DNA from: Patulibacter brassicae
GTDB lineage: Bacteria > Actinomycetota > Thermoleophilia > Solirubrobacterales > Solirubrobacteraceae
Reading direction: 5' to 3'
Length of the DNA stretch: 64,000 nucleotides
Assembly: GCF_033949425.1 (NCBI RefSeq)
Contig: NZ_JAXAVX010000010.1
Coordinates: 62,001 to 126,000 of the forward strand
Position numbers and translations under genes: made by a program
Notes under the pieces: generated by a model
Seen by the model: only the letters and a program-made list of their open reading frames with translations
What the model was told of the DNA's origin: nothing
The model's database searches: none
Shown: positions 1 to 8,648 of the stretch, one piece after another
Layout of the letters: every line of letters begins with the position of its first letter
Numbering within the stretch: the stretch's first letter is position 1

Positions 1-1362
1 CTCGAGCCGGTCGACGGCGTGGCGCCAGTCGAACATCCGCACGTCGCGTTGCCGTCCGAGCGAGGTGGCGTACCGCAGCCCCTCGGGCGCGCCCCGCCGG
101 CGCAGGTCGTAGGCGATGACCGGGAGCTGCTCGGGGTGGGTGCTGACGACGAGGTCGCCGGGCCGCAGCTCCGTGGCGACCGCGTCGGCCATCGCGGCCG
201 GCGTGCCCTTCCCCCGGAGGCGGTCGCCCTGGTCGTCGAGCCCCCACACGACGAGGAGCAGGACGAGCACCACGAGGCCGAACCGCCCGCTGTGGGTGAG
301 GAGCAGCCCCCCGAGCAGCACGGCCGGCCCGACGAGGACCGCCATGTAGCGGTTCGCCCACGCCGGGCTGACCTGCGACCCGAGCCACGCGAAGAGCAGC
401 GTCGCGAGCAGCAGCGTCGCGAGGACGACCGCTTGGGCCCGCAGCGTCGCCGCGCGCTCGGGCGCCGGGACGACCGGCCCGCTGAGGCGCCCGCGAGCGG
501 CGGCCGACAGCGCGACGCCCGACGCGACGAGCCCGACGAGGAAGATCGTCGCGGTCATCTCGGGCTGCGCGATCGAGCCGAGCCCCTCGAGCGCCATCTC
601 GAGCGTCGGGCGCAGCGACCACGGGGCGCCGGTCTCCCGCGCCTGGCGGGCGAGCGTCGGCAGCCACGGCAGCCAGGCGACGCCCGCCGCGGCGTGGATG
701 AGGAACCCGATCCGGACGACCCGACGGCGCGGGGCACCCGCCGGCACGACGAGCGCGCGGGCACCGACCGCCAGCGCGCTGCCGCCGACGAGGAAGACGC
801 CCCACGAGTGCGTGTAGAGCAGGACGATCGCGATCAGCGCGAGCCCGACCTGCCAGCCACGGGCGTTCGCGTCGAAGGCCCGCAGGTGCGCCGCCGCCAC
901 GAGCAGCGACAGCAGCGCGACCATCGCGTACATCCGGGTCTCCTGCCCGAAGTACGTCAGGAACGGCAGGACCGCCGCCAGCGCGGCCGCCGCGACGCCG
1001 GCGGGGCGCCCGAGCGGGCGCTTGGCGACGAGGTACGCCAGCGGGACCGTCGCCACCGCGAACGCCCCCGAGAGCGCGTGCGCGGCGCGCTCGCTGTCGC
1101 CGAACAGCTGCAGCCAGCCGTGGAGCAGCAGGTAGTAGATCGGCGGGTTGCCGTCGCGGCTCAGCGCGTCCGGGATCTCGTGGAACGGGTAGTTCGCGAC
1201 GCCGACGGAGATGCCCTCGTCGATCCAGAACGGCGCATCGACGTTGCGGGTCCGCAGCCAGGCGCTGTAGAGCAGCAGCGCGAGCACCGCGACCCAGGCG
1301 CCCGGGCCGACGAGCCAGCGGCCGGCGGTCCCGGCGCGCTCCCGCAGCGCCGCGGCGCTCAT
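1..1362 (-). CDS. GT-C (family 39/PMT-like) membrane glycosyltransferase, 3' end outside window
   Basis: Open reading frame of 454 codons from ATG at 1362 to the window edge; the C-terminus is missing. After a first hydrophobic segment (about residues 18-34) comes the periplasmic motif FWIDEGISVGVA, then NPPIYYLLLHGWLQLFGDSE, the arrangement of GT39/ArnT/PMT-type polyprenyl-phosphate-sugar transferases (the Asp-Glu pair in the first loop is the usual catalytic acid region). Many further hydrophobic stretches follow. The start overlaps the stop of the upstream gene by ATGA, so the two are translationally coupled. The sugar and acceptor cannot be told from sequence. Family assignment is fairly secure, specificity is not. 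Confidence 0.75.
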   Translation of the reverse strand, partial: MSAAALRERAGTAGRWLVGPGAWVAVLALLLYSAWLRTRNVDAPFWIDEGISVGVANYPFHEIPDALSRDGNPPIYYLLLHGWLQLFGDSERAAHALSGAFAVATVPLAYLVAKRPLGRPAGVAAAALAAVLPFLTYFGQETRMYAMVALLSLLVAAAHLRAFDANARGWQVGLALIAIVLLYTHSWGVFLVGGSALAVGARALVVPAGAPRRRVVRIGFLIHAAAGVAWLPWLPTLARQARETGAPWSLRPTLEMALEGLGSIAQPEMTATIFLVGLVASGVALSAAARGRLSGPVVPAPERAATLRAQAVVLATLLLATLLFAWLGSQVSPAWANRYMAVLVGPAVLLGGLLLTHSGRFGLVVLVLLLVVWGLDDQGDRLRGKGTPAAMADAVATELRPGDLVVSTHPEQLPVIAYDLRRRGAPEGLRYATSLGRQRDVRMFDWRHAVDRLE

Positions 1363-2894
1363 CGCCGGAGCTCCGCCCCGGGACGGCAGGAGACCTCGAT
1401 CTGCCACCAGCGGGTGCGCACGACGGTCCGCAGGCCCTGCACGGTGGTGGTCTCGGGCTCCCGCGACCAGCGGTAGTAGCGCCACGGGCGGAAGAGGACG
1501 ACGGGCCCGCCCCGGGGCTGGAACCCGACCTGCTCGGCGTGGAGGTCGAGCTGCCAGGCGACCTGCGGCACGAAGAAGCGGTTCGTGAACGGCGCCCCGC
1601 AGCGCTCGAGCGCGTCGGCGCCGCCGGCCGCCTCGATCGCGTGCGGCAGGTCCTCCATCGCACGGGCCTCGGCGATGACGCGGCTGGCGTCGTCGGGCAC
1701 CTGCGCGATCGCCGGACCGGCGGTCAGGCCCACGAGCAGCGCGCCGACGGCGAGCGTCCCGACCGGCGGCAGCCGCTGCCAGAGCACCCCGACGGCGATC
1801 GCGGCGCCGACGAGGACGAGCGCCACGGCGGGGATGAGGTAGCGCTCGTTCCCGGAGTAGCCGGCCTCGGTCATGGCCGCGACGAGGAGGAACCAGGCGA
1901 GACCGAGCCCCGTGGTCAGCAGGCCGCCGCTGAGCGGATCGGGCGGGCGCACCGCGGGCGGATCGCCGACGGCGCGCAGGAACCGGCCGACGGCGGCGAC
2001 CGGGCCGACGGCGGCGACCGGGCCGACGGCGGCCGGTGCGGCGGGCGTGGCCTCCGGCGAGGCGGGCGTCGACCCCGGCGAGGCGGGCGTGGCCTCCGGC
2101 GAGGCGGGCGCGCGGCGACGCAGCACGAGCAGCACGATCGCCGCGCCGAGCCCGACCCAGATCGGCCACGGCGACATCCGCAGGAAGTCCTCGAGGATCG
2201 TCAGCGACGGCCGGTCGGTCAGCGCCGCGGCGCCGGGGTCGGGGTTCTGCGCCCGGGTCGCGGCGCGCCACCAGTCGCCCGAGCCGATCTTCTCCGGCAC
2301 GAGCCAGGCGACGGGGATCGTCGCCAGCAGCGCCGCGAGGCCGGCGCGACTGCGCCACCCCGAGCGCCAGGCCAGCAGGGCGACCCACGCGAGCAGGAAG
2401 GGCCACGCCTCCGGACGGAGCATCGCCGCCCCGAGGCCGGCGGCGAGGGCCCAGCCGCGGCGCCCGTGGACCTCGGCCAGGACGGCGCCCAGCACGCAGG
2501 CCACGAGCAGACCCTCGCTGTTGACGAGCCACCCGTGGCGGAACCACCACGGCTCGAGCGCCAGCGGCAGGGCCGCGACGAGCCCGGCGACGGTCCCGGC
2601 GTAGCGGCGCGCGAGCGCGAAGGCGATCAGCGGCGCGCCGAGCGCCCCGGCCCGCCCGACGACGATCCAGGCGTCCGGCGCGATGCCCAGCGGGGCGGCG
2701 AGCGTCGTGATCGCCACGGGCAGGGGCTTCCACGACGGACCCGTGGCCGTGACGAGGTCGCCGTGGTACGCCTCGCGGCCCCACACGATCCACGCCCACG
2801 GGTCGTACGTCGCCGTCGACGGGAGGATCAGGGAGAGCAGCGCGACCGCGAAGACGACCGCGGCGGCGATCACGGGCGTGCGAGGCATGCCCAT
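1359..2894 (-). CDS. multi-pass membrane protein, probable GT-C-type glycosyltransferase
   Basis: 511 aa. The N-terminus has a signal-anchor-like segment followed by TYDPWAWIVWGREAYHGDL, a first-loop Asp context like that of GT-C enzymes, and about ten hydrophobic segments. Between the two membrane halves (about residues 265-305) is a Pro/Ala/Ser-rich loop built from a heptad ASPEATP repeated about three times and a hexad AAVGPV repeated about three times; the DNA repeats are listed separately. The C-terminal soluble part has no motif I recognise. Coupled (ATGA) to the downstream GT39-like gene, so both probably act in one cell-envelope glycosylation step. A TACGAT -10 lies 9 bases before the start. 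Exact function unknown. Confidence 0.65.
   Translation of the reverse strand: MGMPRTPVIAAAVVFAVALLSLILPSTATYDPWAWIVWGREAYHGDLVTATGPSWKPLPVAITTLAAPLGIAPDAWIVVGRAGALGAPLIAFALARRYAGTVAGLVAALPLALEPWWFRHGWLVNSEGLLVACVLGAVLAEVHGRRGWALAAGLGAAMLRPEAWPFLLAWVALLAWRSGWRSRAGLAALLATIPVAWLVPEKIGSGDWWRAATRAQNPDPGAAALTDRPSLTILEDFLRMSPWPIWVGLGAAIVLLVLRRRAPASPEATPASPGSTPASPEATPAAPAAVGPVAAVGPVAAVGRFLRAVGDPPAVRPPDPLSGGLLTTGLGLAWFLLVAAMTEAGYSGNERYLIPAVALVLVGAAIAVGVLWQRLPPVGTLAVGALLVGLTAGPAIAQVPDDASRVIAEARAMEDLPHAIEAAGGADALERCGAPFTNRFFVPQVAWQLDLHAEQVGFQPRGGPVVLFRPWRYYRWSREPETTTVQGLRTVVRTRWWQIEVSCRPGAELRR
1985..2110. repeat. two adjacent in-frame minisatellites inside a membrane-protein gene
   Basis: An 18-bp unit (GGCCGACGGCGGCGACCG) starts at 1985, 2003 and 2021 (last copy partial). 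A different 21-bp unit (GCGGGCGTGGCCTCCGGCGA plus G) starts at 2041, 2062 and 2083; the middle copy is diverged. Both keep the frame and encode the low-complexity loop of the 511-aa membrane protein, so copy number could vary without breaking the gene. Confidence 0.85.
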
Positions 2895-2903
2895 CGGCGC
2901 GAC

Positions 2904-2909
2904 ATCGTA
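2904..2909 (-). promoter_or_regulatory. -10 hexamer TACGAT of the membrane-protein operon
   Basis: TACGAT on the minus strand ends 9 bases before the ATG at 2894, with no Shine-Dalgarno between: a leaderless-type start. A small hairpin CGGCC-tctt-GGCCG (2913-2926) just upstream may end ispF transcription. Confidence 0.5.
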
Positions 2910-2958
2910 GCGACGGCCTCTTGGCCGCGGCGCGCCGGGACGGCCGCCGGACCCGGGG

Positions 2959-3471
2959 TCAGGCGTGCCGGACGATCGTGGCGACCGCCTGGGCGACCGC
3001 GCCCTCGCGGCGGCCGACCGCGTCGAGGCGCTCGGCCGTGGTGGCCTTCACGCCGACGCGCCCGGCGTCGATGCCGAGGGTCTCGGCGATCCGGGCGGCC
3101 ATCGCGGCCTTGTGCGATGCGAGCTTCGGGCGCTCGAGCACGATCGTCGCGTCGACGCTCGACACGGCCCACCCGTCGCCGGCCACGAGCCCGGCGACGT
3201 GCCGCAGCAGCGCGATCGAGTCGGCGCCGCGCCACCGCTCGTCCGTGTCGGGGAAGTGCTCGCCGATGTCCCCCCGGCCGGCGGCGCCGAGGAGGGCGTC
3301 GATCACGGCGTGGGTCAGGACGTCCGCGTCGCTGTGCCCGTCGAGTCCGAGGTCGCTCTCGATCGTCACGCCGCCGAGGATGAGCGGCCGGCCGGCGACG
3401 AGCCGATGGCTGTCCCAGCCCAGGCCGGTGCGCACGTCGATGATCGGCGCGACGGCGTCCCGGTCGGCCAT
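2959..3471 (-). CDS. ispF: 2-C-methyl-D-erythritol 2,4-cyclodiphosphate synthase
   Basis: 170 aa. Converts CDP-ME 2-phosphate to the cyclic diphosphate MEcPP in the cytosolic MEP isoprenoid pathway. Visible hallmarks are GWDSHRL near residue 18 (metal-binding Asp and His), LGGV, GHSDADVLTHAVIDALLGA, GDIGEHFPDTDERW and the C-terminal KATTAERLD. Normal family length. The ATG shares one base with the stop of the PHP phosphatase (TGATG), and ispD lies one gene further upstream, so ispD and ispF are probably co-transcribed with an unrelated-looking gene between them. No oddities in the catalytic residues. Confidence 0.95.
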   Translation of the reverse strand: MADRDAVAPIIDVRTGLGWDSHRLVAGRPLILGGVTIESDLGLDGHSDADVLTHAVIDALLGAAGRGDIGEHFPDTDERWRGADSIALLRHVAGLVAGDGWAVSSVDATIVLERPKLASHKAAMAARIAETLGIDAGRVGVKATTAERLDAVGRREGAVAQAVATIVRHA

Positions 3472-4397
3472 CAGAGGCTCGCCGGCCGGCCGTCGGCGCC
3501 GATCGCGGGCGGCGGCGTGTTCCCGTGGCGGTGGGCGTGGTCGCGGTCCGCGTCCTCGATCGCCACGAGCGTCCGCCGGCGCCGCTCGAAGGTCGCCAGC
3601 TCGGTGATCCCGACGTCGTGCAGCAGTTCGAGCGCCTCGGCGTAGCCGTAGCCGAGGTGCTCGGGCTTGTGCGCGTCGCTCGAGAGCGCGACGGGGTTGC
3701 CCGCGTCGGCGACCATCTCGAGGAACGCCCGCGCGGGGTAGAGCTCCCCGACCGGCTTGCGCAGGCCGGCGGTCGAGACCTCGACGGTGATCCCGGTCTC
3801 GGCGATCGCCTCGACCGCGGGCTCGTAGAAGAACCGCAGATCGCGCTCCGGGAGCGGCCGGTTGGGTCCCCACACCTTCACGAGGTCCGGGTGGGCGAGG
3901 ATGTCGTAGAGCCCGCTGCGCGCGGCCTCGGCGAGGGTCAGGAAGTAGCGCTCCCAGACCTCCTCGGGCCGGGTGACGCCCTGCCAGACGTCCCAGTTCG
4001 TGCCGGTCTCGGAGTACTCGGCGTCGACGCCGCGGTCGCGCAGGAAGTGGACCGAGCCGATGACGTGGTCCCAGTCGCGGGCCGCCAGGAGCTCCGCCAG
4101 CCGGTCCTCGCGGCCGGGCACGAAGTCGGCCTCGATCCCCAGCCGCAGGTCGGTGTCGCCGCGGACCCACGCGCAGTACGCGTCGAGGTCGTCGACGGCG
4201 GAGTAGCGCCAGAACGGGTGGTCCCAGACCTCGAGCGCCTGGGCGAAGCGGTGGATGTGCTCGCTCACCCCGAGCTCCGTCACGCCGCGAGCCGTCGCCG
4301 CCTCGCGGTAGCGCTCGGCGTTGGCGGCGGTGAAGTACTGCGCGGGCTCCGAGGGCCGCTCGTCCGGCCGCAGGTGGACGTGCAGGTCGGTCAGCAC
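3471..4397 (-). CDS. PHP-domain phosphatase (histidinol-phosphatase-like)
   Basis: 308 aa from a GTG at 4397. TDLHVHLRPDE at the N-terminus gives the first PHP metal motif (HxH), GVSEHIHRF the next His pair, IEADFVPG and GSVHFL further ligands, DILAHPDLVKVWG and SSDAHKPEHLG the C-terminal ones, so the trinuclear metal site looks complete. The family hydrolyses phosphomonoesters such as histidinol phosphate; cofactor-independent relatives act on other small phosphates. It sits between ispD and ispF, one base overlapping ispF, which may mean a housekeeping phosphatase carried in the operon rather than an isoprenoid role. Substrate is not decidable here. Confidence 0.8.
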   Translation of the reverse strand: MLTDLHVHLRPDERPSEPAQYFTAANAERYREAATARGVTELGVSEHIHRFAQALEVWDHPFWRYSAVDDLDAYCAWVRGDTDLRLGIEADFVPGREDRLAELLAARDWDHVIGSVHFLRDRGVDAEYSETGTNWDVWQGVTRPEEVWERYFLTLAEAARSGLYDILAHPDLVKVWGPNRPLPERDLRFFYEPAVEAIAETGITVEVSTAGLRKPVGELYPARAFLEMVADAGNPVALSSDAHKPEHLGYGYAEALELLHDVGITELATFERRRRTLVAIEDADRDHAHRHGNTPPPAIGADGRPASL

Positions 4398-4495
4398 GAC
4401 CGGGATTCTCGCGCAGCCGCCGCTCGGGCGACCTGCGGCCGTCCGCGGTGCGCCGCACCGTCGTCCACCGGAGGGGATGCCCCGCCGATCGACGC

Positions 4496-5254
4496 TCAGC
4501 CCGCGACGGTGGGCGCGTCGTCGCGCGCGAGGAGCAGGGTCGCGAGCTCGAGGTCCTCGGGGACCGTCACCTTGAGGTTCGAGCGGGGCGCTGGGACGAG
4601 CCGGACGTCGCCGCCGGCGGCCTCGACGAGCGAGGCGTCGTCGGTCGCCGCGGCGAGCACCGCGTCGGGCTGGTCCAGCGCCCGGCGGAGCGCGTCGCGA
4701 CGGAAGGCCTGGGGCGTCTGGACCGCCCACAGGAGCGAGCGATCGAGCGTGGCGGCCACGCGTGCGAGCCCGGCACCGGGCCGGTCGGGGTGCGCCTGCT
4801 TGACCGTGTCGGTGACGGGGGCCGCGGCGATGGCGGCGTCGGCACCCGCGTGGACGCCGGCGAGGCAGGCGTCGACGAGTGCCGGCGTGGTGAGCGGTCG
4901 GGCGCCGTCCTGGACGACCACCGGCTCGTCGTCGGGACCGTCGCCCGTGGCCGCCAGCGCGGCGCGGACGGAGTGCGAGCGCTCGCGGCCGCCGGCGACG
5001 GCGACCACCCGCGGCTCGTCGGTGCCCGGGAGCGGCGCGAACGCGCGCGGCGCCAGTCCCCAGCGCGCCGGATCCGCGGGAAGCGCCTCCCCGGCCGGCA
5101 GCGCCACGACGACGCGCCGCAGGTCCGGGACGGCGAGGAGCGCCTCGAGCGACCACGCCAGCAGCGGCCGACCGGCGAGCGGGACGAGCGCCTTGGGGCG
5201 CTCGTGCCCGAGCCGGGTGCCGCGCCCGGCGGCGACGACGATCGCGACGGCCAT
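4496..5254 (-). CDS. ispD: 2-C-methyl-D-erythritol 4-phosphate cytidylyltransferase
   Basis: 252 aa. Transfers CMP from CTP to MEP, the third step of the MEP pathway. The N-terminal nucleotide loop is VVAAGRGTRLGHERPKALVPL; VVQDGARPLTTP binds the nucleotide, AVQTPQAFRRD and TDDASLVEAAGGDVRLV follow, and SNLKVTVPEDLELA closes the fold. All are standard. It starts 34 bp after carD stops, making a likely carD-ispD-PHP-ispF transcript. The carD-ispD neighbourhood is common in actinobacteria. Confidence 0.95.
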   Translation of the reverse strand: MAVAIVVAAGRGTRLGHERPKALVPLAGRPLLAWSLEALLAVPDLRRVVVALPAGEALPADPARWGLAPRAFAPLPGTDEPRVVAVAGGRERSHSVRAALAATGDGPDDEPVVVQDGARPLTTPALVDACLAGVHAGADAAIAAAPVTDTVKQAHPDRPGAGLARVAATLDRSLLWAVQTPQAFRRDALRRALDQPDAVLAAATDDASLVEAAGGDVRLVPAPRSNLKVTVPEDLELATLLLARDDAPTVAG

Positions 5255-5288
5255 CGTCGCCGGGCGACGGGCGGACCCGAGGGTCCGC

Positions 5289-5903
5289 TCAGTCCTGGAG
5301 CGCGAGCTCCTCGTCCTCGACGACGTCCTCGTCGTCCTCGCCCTCGGCCACGACCCTGGGGTCCGGGCTCGTGCCCAGGAGCTCGTCGAGGTAGGCCTCG
5401 GCCTCCTCCTCGGACTTCTCCAGCGCGTACATGAGCTCCGACGCCAGGACCTTCTTGGCGCGGGTGAACATCTGCTTCTCGCCGGTCGAGAGGCCCTTCT
5501 CGTTCTCCCGGACGGCGAGGTTGCGCACGACCTCGGCCAGCTCGTGGATGTCGCCGGTCTTGATCTTCTCGCGGTTGTGCTTGAAGCGCCGGTTCCAGTT
5601 CTTCGGCATCTCCGTGCACGGACCGCCGAGGACGGCGAGGACCTTCGCCATCGTCTCCTCGTTGATCACGCGGCGCAGCCCGACCTGGGCGGCCTGGTCG
5701 CACGGGACGTGGACCGTCATGTCGTTGTGGAGGATGCGGATCTTCAGGTACTCCCGCTCCTCGCCGAGCACCTTGCGGGGCGCGCGGGCCTTGACGACTC
5801 CCGCGCCGTGGTGCGGGTAGACGACGTTGTCACCGACCTGGAAGTCGCACTCCGTGCTCGGGGCGGCCTCGAACAGGTCGTCGTCGTTGGTGGTCTCGGG
5901 CAT
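5289..5903 (-). CDS. carD: CarD family transcriptional regulator
   Basis: 204 aa. Binds the RNA polymerase beta subunit and stabilises the open promoter complex, mainly at rRNA promoters in actinobacteria. The N-terminal RNAP-interaction domain begins FQVGDNVVYPHHGAGVV (about residues 20-36) and the rest is the helical DNA-binding region with NWNRRFKHNREKIKTGD. A strongly acidic tail (about the last 25 residues) goes beyond the mycobacterial protein. A strong AGGAGG Shine-Dalgarno lies 5 bases before the ATG, unlike the leaderless starts around it. disA is 74 bp upstream on the same strand. Confidence 0.93.
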   Translation of the reverse strand: MPETTNDDDLFEAAPSTECDFQVGDNVVYPHHGAGVVKARAPRKVLGEEREYLKIRILHNDMTVHVPCDQAAQVGLRRVINEETMAKVLAVLGGPCTEMPKNWNRRFKHNREKIKTGDIHELAEVVRNLAVRENEKGLSTGEKQMFTRAKKVLASELMYALEKSEEEAEAYLDELLGTSPDPRVVAEGEDDEDVVEDEELALQD

Positions 5904-5977
5904 GCGTCCTCCTGGGCGGGCTCGCCGCTACGCGCGGCGGGCCGGTCGGTACCGGCAGACGCAGGACGCTGGGAGCG

Positions 5978-7090
5978 TCACGTCTGCAGGAAGCGGTCGA
6001 CGAGGTTGATCTCTTGCAGTCGACGAAGGCCCTCGCGGATGTCCTTCGCACGGATCTCGCCGACACCGGGCACCGATTCCAGCTCGGTGTCCGTTCCGAC
6101 GAGCAGCTCGTCCAGGCCACCGAACCGGTCGATGATCTGCTGCACGACGAGCTTGGGCAGGCGCGGGATGCGCCCCAGGACCCGGTGGCCGCGCGGGCTC
6201 ACCGGGTAGTCCAGCGTGTTGAGCTTGCGGTTGTAGCCGAGGAGCTCCGCGAGCCGTCCGAAGTCGAGGAGATCCGGGTGCGGCAGGCGCGGCAGGAGGT
6301 CGAGCGCCTCCGCGACGGCCTCCTCGCCCGGATCCGTGGCGTAGTCGCGCACGAGCGCGGCCTTCTCGCCGGCGGTGCCGACCGTCGTCTCCTCGAGCTG
6401 CATCTCGATGAGGCGGCCGTCCGTGCCCAGCTCGACGATGTAGCGCTCGATCTCGACCGCCATCCGCGAGACGAGCTCGGCGCGCTGCAGCACGGTGAGT
6501 ACGTCGTGCAGGGAGGCGCCGCCCTCGAACTCCAGCGCCGTGAGGCGCGTCGAGACCTGGTCGAGGCGGGTGCGGTACTTGTCGAGCGTCGCGAGCGCCT
6601 GGTTGGCCTTCGCGAGCACGACCGGGATCTGATCGAGCTGGTAGCGGGCGCCGTCGACGTAGAGCGAGACGACCTCGCGCCGCTGCGAGATCGCGATGAC
6701 GAGCGCCGCGGTCTGCTTGCTGACGCGCTCGGCCGTCCGGTGACGGGTGCCGGTCTCCTGCGTGAGGATCGTCGGGTCCGGCACGAGCTGGACGTTCGCC
6801 ATCGCGATCTTCGTCGCGTTGGCGTTCAGCGTGATCGCCCCGTCCATCTTCGCCAGCTGGTAGAGGAACGCCGGCGTGTAGTCGATGTCCAGGCGGATGC
6901 CGCCCGAGCAGAGGTGCGAGATCTCCTCCGGCTCGCCGATCGCCAGCAGGCCACCGGTGTGCGCGTTGAGGATCGAGTCGATGCCCTCGCGCAGCGCCGT
7001 ACCCGGCGCGATCATCTCCAGAGCCTTCACCAACCGGGGCTCCTGGCGACCTTCGAGCTCCTGGAGCTCTTCCCCGGGACTACGCGCCAT
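5978..7090 (-). CDS. disA: DNA integrity scanning protein, diadenylate cyclase
   Basis: 370 aa. Makes c-di-AMP from two ATP while scanning DNA for branched structures. The DAC domain (about residues 20-150) has MDGAITLN (DGA motif) and TGTRHRTAERVSKQT (RHR motif), both needed for synthesis; a helical spine follows and a C-terminal HhH region ends SVPGVGEIRAKDIREGLRRL. The frame is open a further 18 codons upstream, but ATG at 7090 is preceded by TGC-TACAAT with 7 bases between, so this ATG is chosen as a leaderless start. It follows radA (79 bp), which is known to interact with DisA in other bacteria. Confidence 0.95.
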   Translation of the reverse strand: MARSPGEELQELEGRQEPRLVKALEMIAPGTALREGIDSILNAHTGGLLAIGEPEEISHLCSGGIRLDIDYTPAFLYQLAKMDGAITLNANATKIAMANVQLVPDPTILTQETGTRHRTAERVSKQTAALVIAISQRREVVSLYVDGARYQLDQIPVVLAKANQALATLDKYRTRLDQVSTRLTALEFEGGASLHDVLTVLQRAELVSRMAVEIERYIVELGTDGRLIEMQLEETTVGTAGEKAALVRDYATDPGEEAVAEALDLLPRLPHPDLLDFGRLAELLGYNRKLNTLDYPVSPRGHRVLGRIPRLPKLVVQQIIDRFGGLDELLVGTDTELESVPGVGEIRAKDIREGLRRLQEINLVDRFLQT

Positions 7091-7097
7091 CGCAACG

Positions 7098-7103
7098 ATT
7101 GTA
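7098..7103 (-). promoter_or_regulatory. extended -10 (TGC-TACAAT) of disA, leaderless
   Basis: TACAAT preceded by TGC on the minus strand ends 7 bases before the disA ATG. This decides the start over the longer frame that begins at 7144. Confidence 0.65.
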
Positions 7104-7133
7104 GCAATCTCTTTAGGGCGACTTGAGTCCCCT

Positions 7134-7148
7134 GTGTACGCCATACAC
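7134..7148. promoter_or_regulatory. inverted repeat GTGTA-N5-TACAC upstream of disA
   Basis: Perfect 5-bp arms (GTGTA at 7134-7138, TACAC at 7144-7148) in the 79-bp radA-disA gap, about 30 bp upstream of the disA -10. Could be an operator or a weak hairpin; no known regulator matched. Confidence 0.35.
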
Positions 7149-7169
7149 GGGCACGTCGGGGACGAAAAG

Positions 7170-8633
7170 TCAAGCAGGGACGGGCGATTCCCGACCGGGA
7201 CCGTTCCGCCCCCCGCCCTGCGGGCGCCGCGGGAGCGCGGTCCGCAGCGCGTCGCGGAGCGTCGGGCAGCGCTCCGGGGAGACGACCGGGTCCAGTCCGA
7301 ACTTCCGCGCCTCGCTCAGCCGGCGGTCCCCGTGCGCGACGCCGCGCAGCTCGCCCGTGAGCCCGACCTCGCCGAAGCACGCGACCGGCGGTGCGACGGT
7401 GGCGCCGGCCTGCGGATCCGGTGCGCCGGGTCCCCCGAGGCCCGGCACGACGCCCCGAGCCGCCGACGCCACGGCGAGCGCGACCGCGAGATCGGCCCCC
7501 GGCTCGTCGACGCGGATCCCCCCGACGACGTTCACGAACACGTCGCTCGTGCTCGTCGAGAGCCCCGCGTGGCGGCCGAGCACCGCGAGCACGAGCGCGA
7601 GCCGGTTGCGGTCGATGCCGTTGCAGACGCGCCGCGGCGGCACGAGCTCGCTGGGCGACACGAGCGCCTGGACCTCGACGAGCAGCGGACGCGAGCCCTC
7701 CATCGCGCACAGGACGACCGAGCCGGGCGCCCGCGTCGCCTCCCCGACGAACCGCGCCGACGGATCGAGGACCTCCACGAGGCCGCTGCCGTGCATCTCG
7801 AAGACCCCGGCCTCGTTCGTCGAGCCGAAGCGGTTCTTCTGCGCCCGCAGCGTGCGGTAGGTCCGCTCGCGCTCGCCCTCGAACTGCAGGACGCAGTCCA
7901 CGAGGTGCTCGAGGACCCGCGGGCCCGCCAGCGCGCCCTCCTTCGTCACGTGCCCGACGAGGACCGTCGCGATGTCGAGCCGCTTCGCGACCCCCATGAG
8001 GCGCGAGGCCACCTCTCGGACCTGACCGACCGACCCGGGCGCCCCCGAGAGCTCCGCGTCGTGGAGCGTCTGGACGGAGTCGATGACGCAGACGTCGGGG
8101 CGCTCCTGCTCGAGCGTCGACAGGACGGTGTCGAGGTCGGTCTCGGCGAGGATCGGCACGTCGAGCGCCCCAGGGATCCCCGCGAGCCGCTCGGCGCGCA
8201 GGCGGACCTGCGACGCCGACTCCTCGCCCGAGACGTAGAGCGTTCGCCGGCCCGCGTCCGCGAGCCGCCCGAGGACCATGTTCAGGAGCGTCGACTTCCC
8301 GATCCCCGGCGAGCCGCCGAGCAGCACGAGCGATCCCGGGACGAGGCCGCCGCCGAGCACCCGGTCGACCTCGGCGAGTCCGGTCTGCAGGCGCGGCACG
8401 CGCGAGGTCGTCACGTCGCCCAGCCGCGTCGGCCGGCCGGCCGGCGCGCCGCGACCCGCCGCGCCCGGTCCCCGCGCGGCACCGCCGCCGCGTCGCGACG
8501 CGCCGCCGCCCCCGCGCTCGACCCGCTCCTCGTTCAGCGTGCCCCACGCGCCGCAGCCCGGGCACTGCCCGAGCCAGCGGGGGCTCTGGTGCCCGCAGGC
8601 GGAGCAGACGTGGGCGGTGGCGACGCGAGCCAT
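7170..8633 (-). CDS. radA: DNA repair protein RadA
   Basis: 487 aa. RecA-like ATPase that helps branch migration during recombination. The N-terminal zinc finger is CSACGHQSPRWLGQCPGCG; Walker A GGSPGIGKSTLL follows, then Walker B region DVCVIDSVQT, the RadA-specific KNRFGST motif, and a C-terminal Lon-like domain with DVFVNVVGGIRVDEP. A Gly/Arg-rich linker after the zinc finger is low complexity. A TAGCCT -10 lies 9 bases before the ATG. Together with disA it forms a repair and c-di-AMP pair. Confidence 0.95.
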   Translation of the reverse strand: MARVATAHVCSACGHQSPRWLGQCPGCGAWGTLNEERVERGGGGASRRGGGAARGPGAAGRGAPAGRPTRLGDVTTSRVPRLQTGLAEVDRVLGGGLVPGSLVLLGGSPGIGKSTLLNMVLGRLADAGRRTLYVSGEESASQVRLRAERLAGIPGALDVPILAETDLDTVLSTLEQERPDVCVIDSVQTLHDAELSGAPGSVGQVREVASRLMGVAKRLDIATVLVGHVTKEGALAGPRVLEHLVDCVLQFEGERERTYRTLRAQKNRFGSTNEAGVFEMHGSGLVEVLDPSARFVGEATRAPGSVVLCAMEGSRPLLVEVQALVSPSELVPPRRVCNGIDRNRLALVLAVLGRHAGLSTSTSDVFVNVVGGIRVDEPGADLAVALAVASAARGVVPGLGGPGAPDPQAGATVAPPVACFGEVGLTGELRGVAHGDRRLSEARKFGLDPVVSPERCPTLRDALRTALPRRPQGGGRNGPGRESPVPA

Positions 8634-8642
8634 CGGCCTTCG

Positions 8643-8648
8643 AGGCTA
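8643..8648 (-). promoter_or_regulatory. -10 hexamer TAGCCT of radA
   Basis: TAGCCT on the minus strand, 9 bases before the radA ATG, no Shine-Dalgarno between. No -35 recognised. Confidence 0.45.

Noticed and set aside
3525..6209. 894-codon plus-strand open frame
   Set aside because: Antisense to PHP, ispD and carD, which all have intact catalytic motifs.
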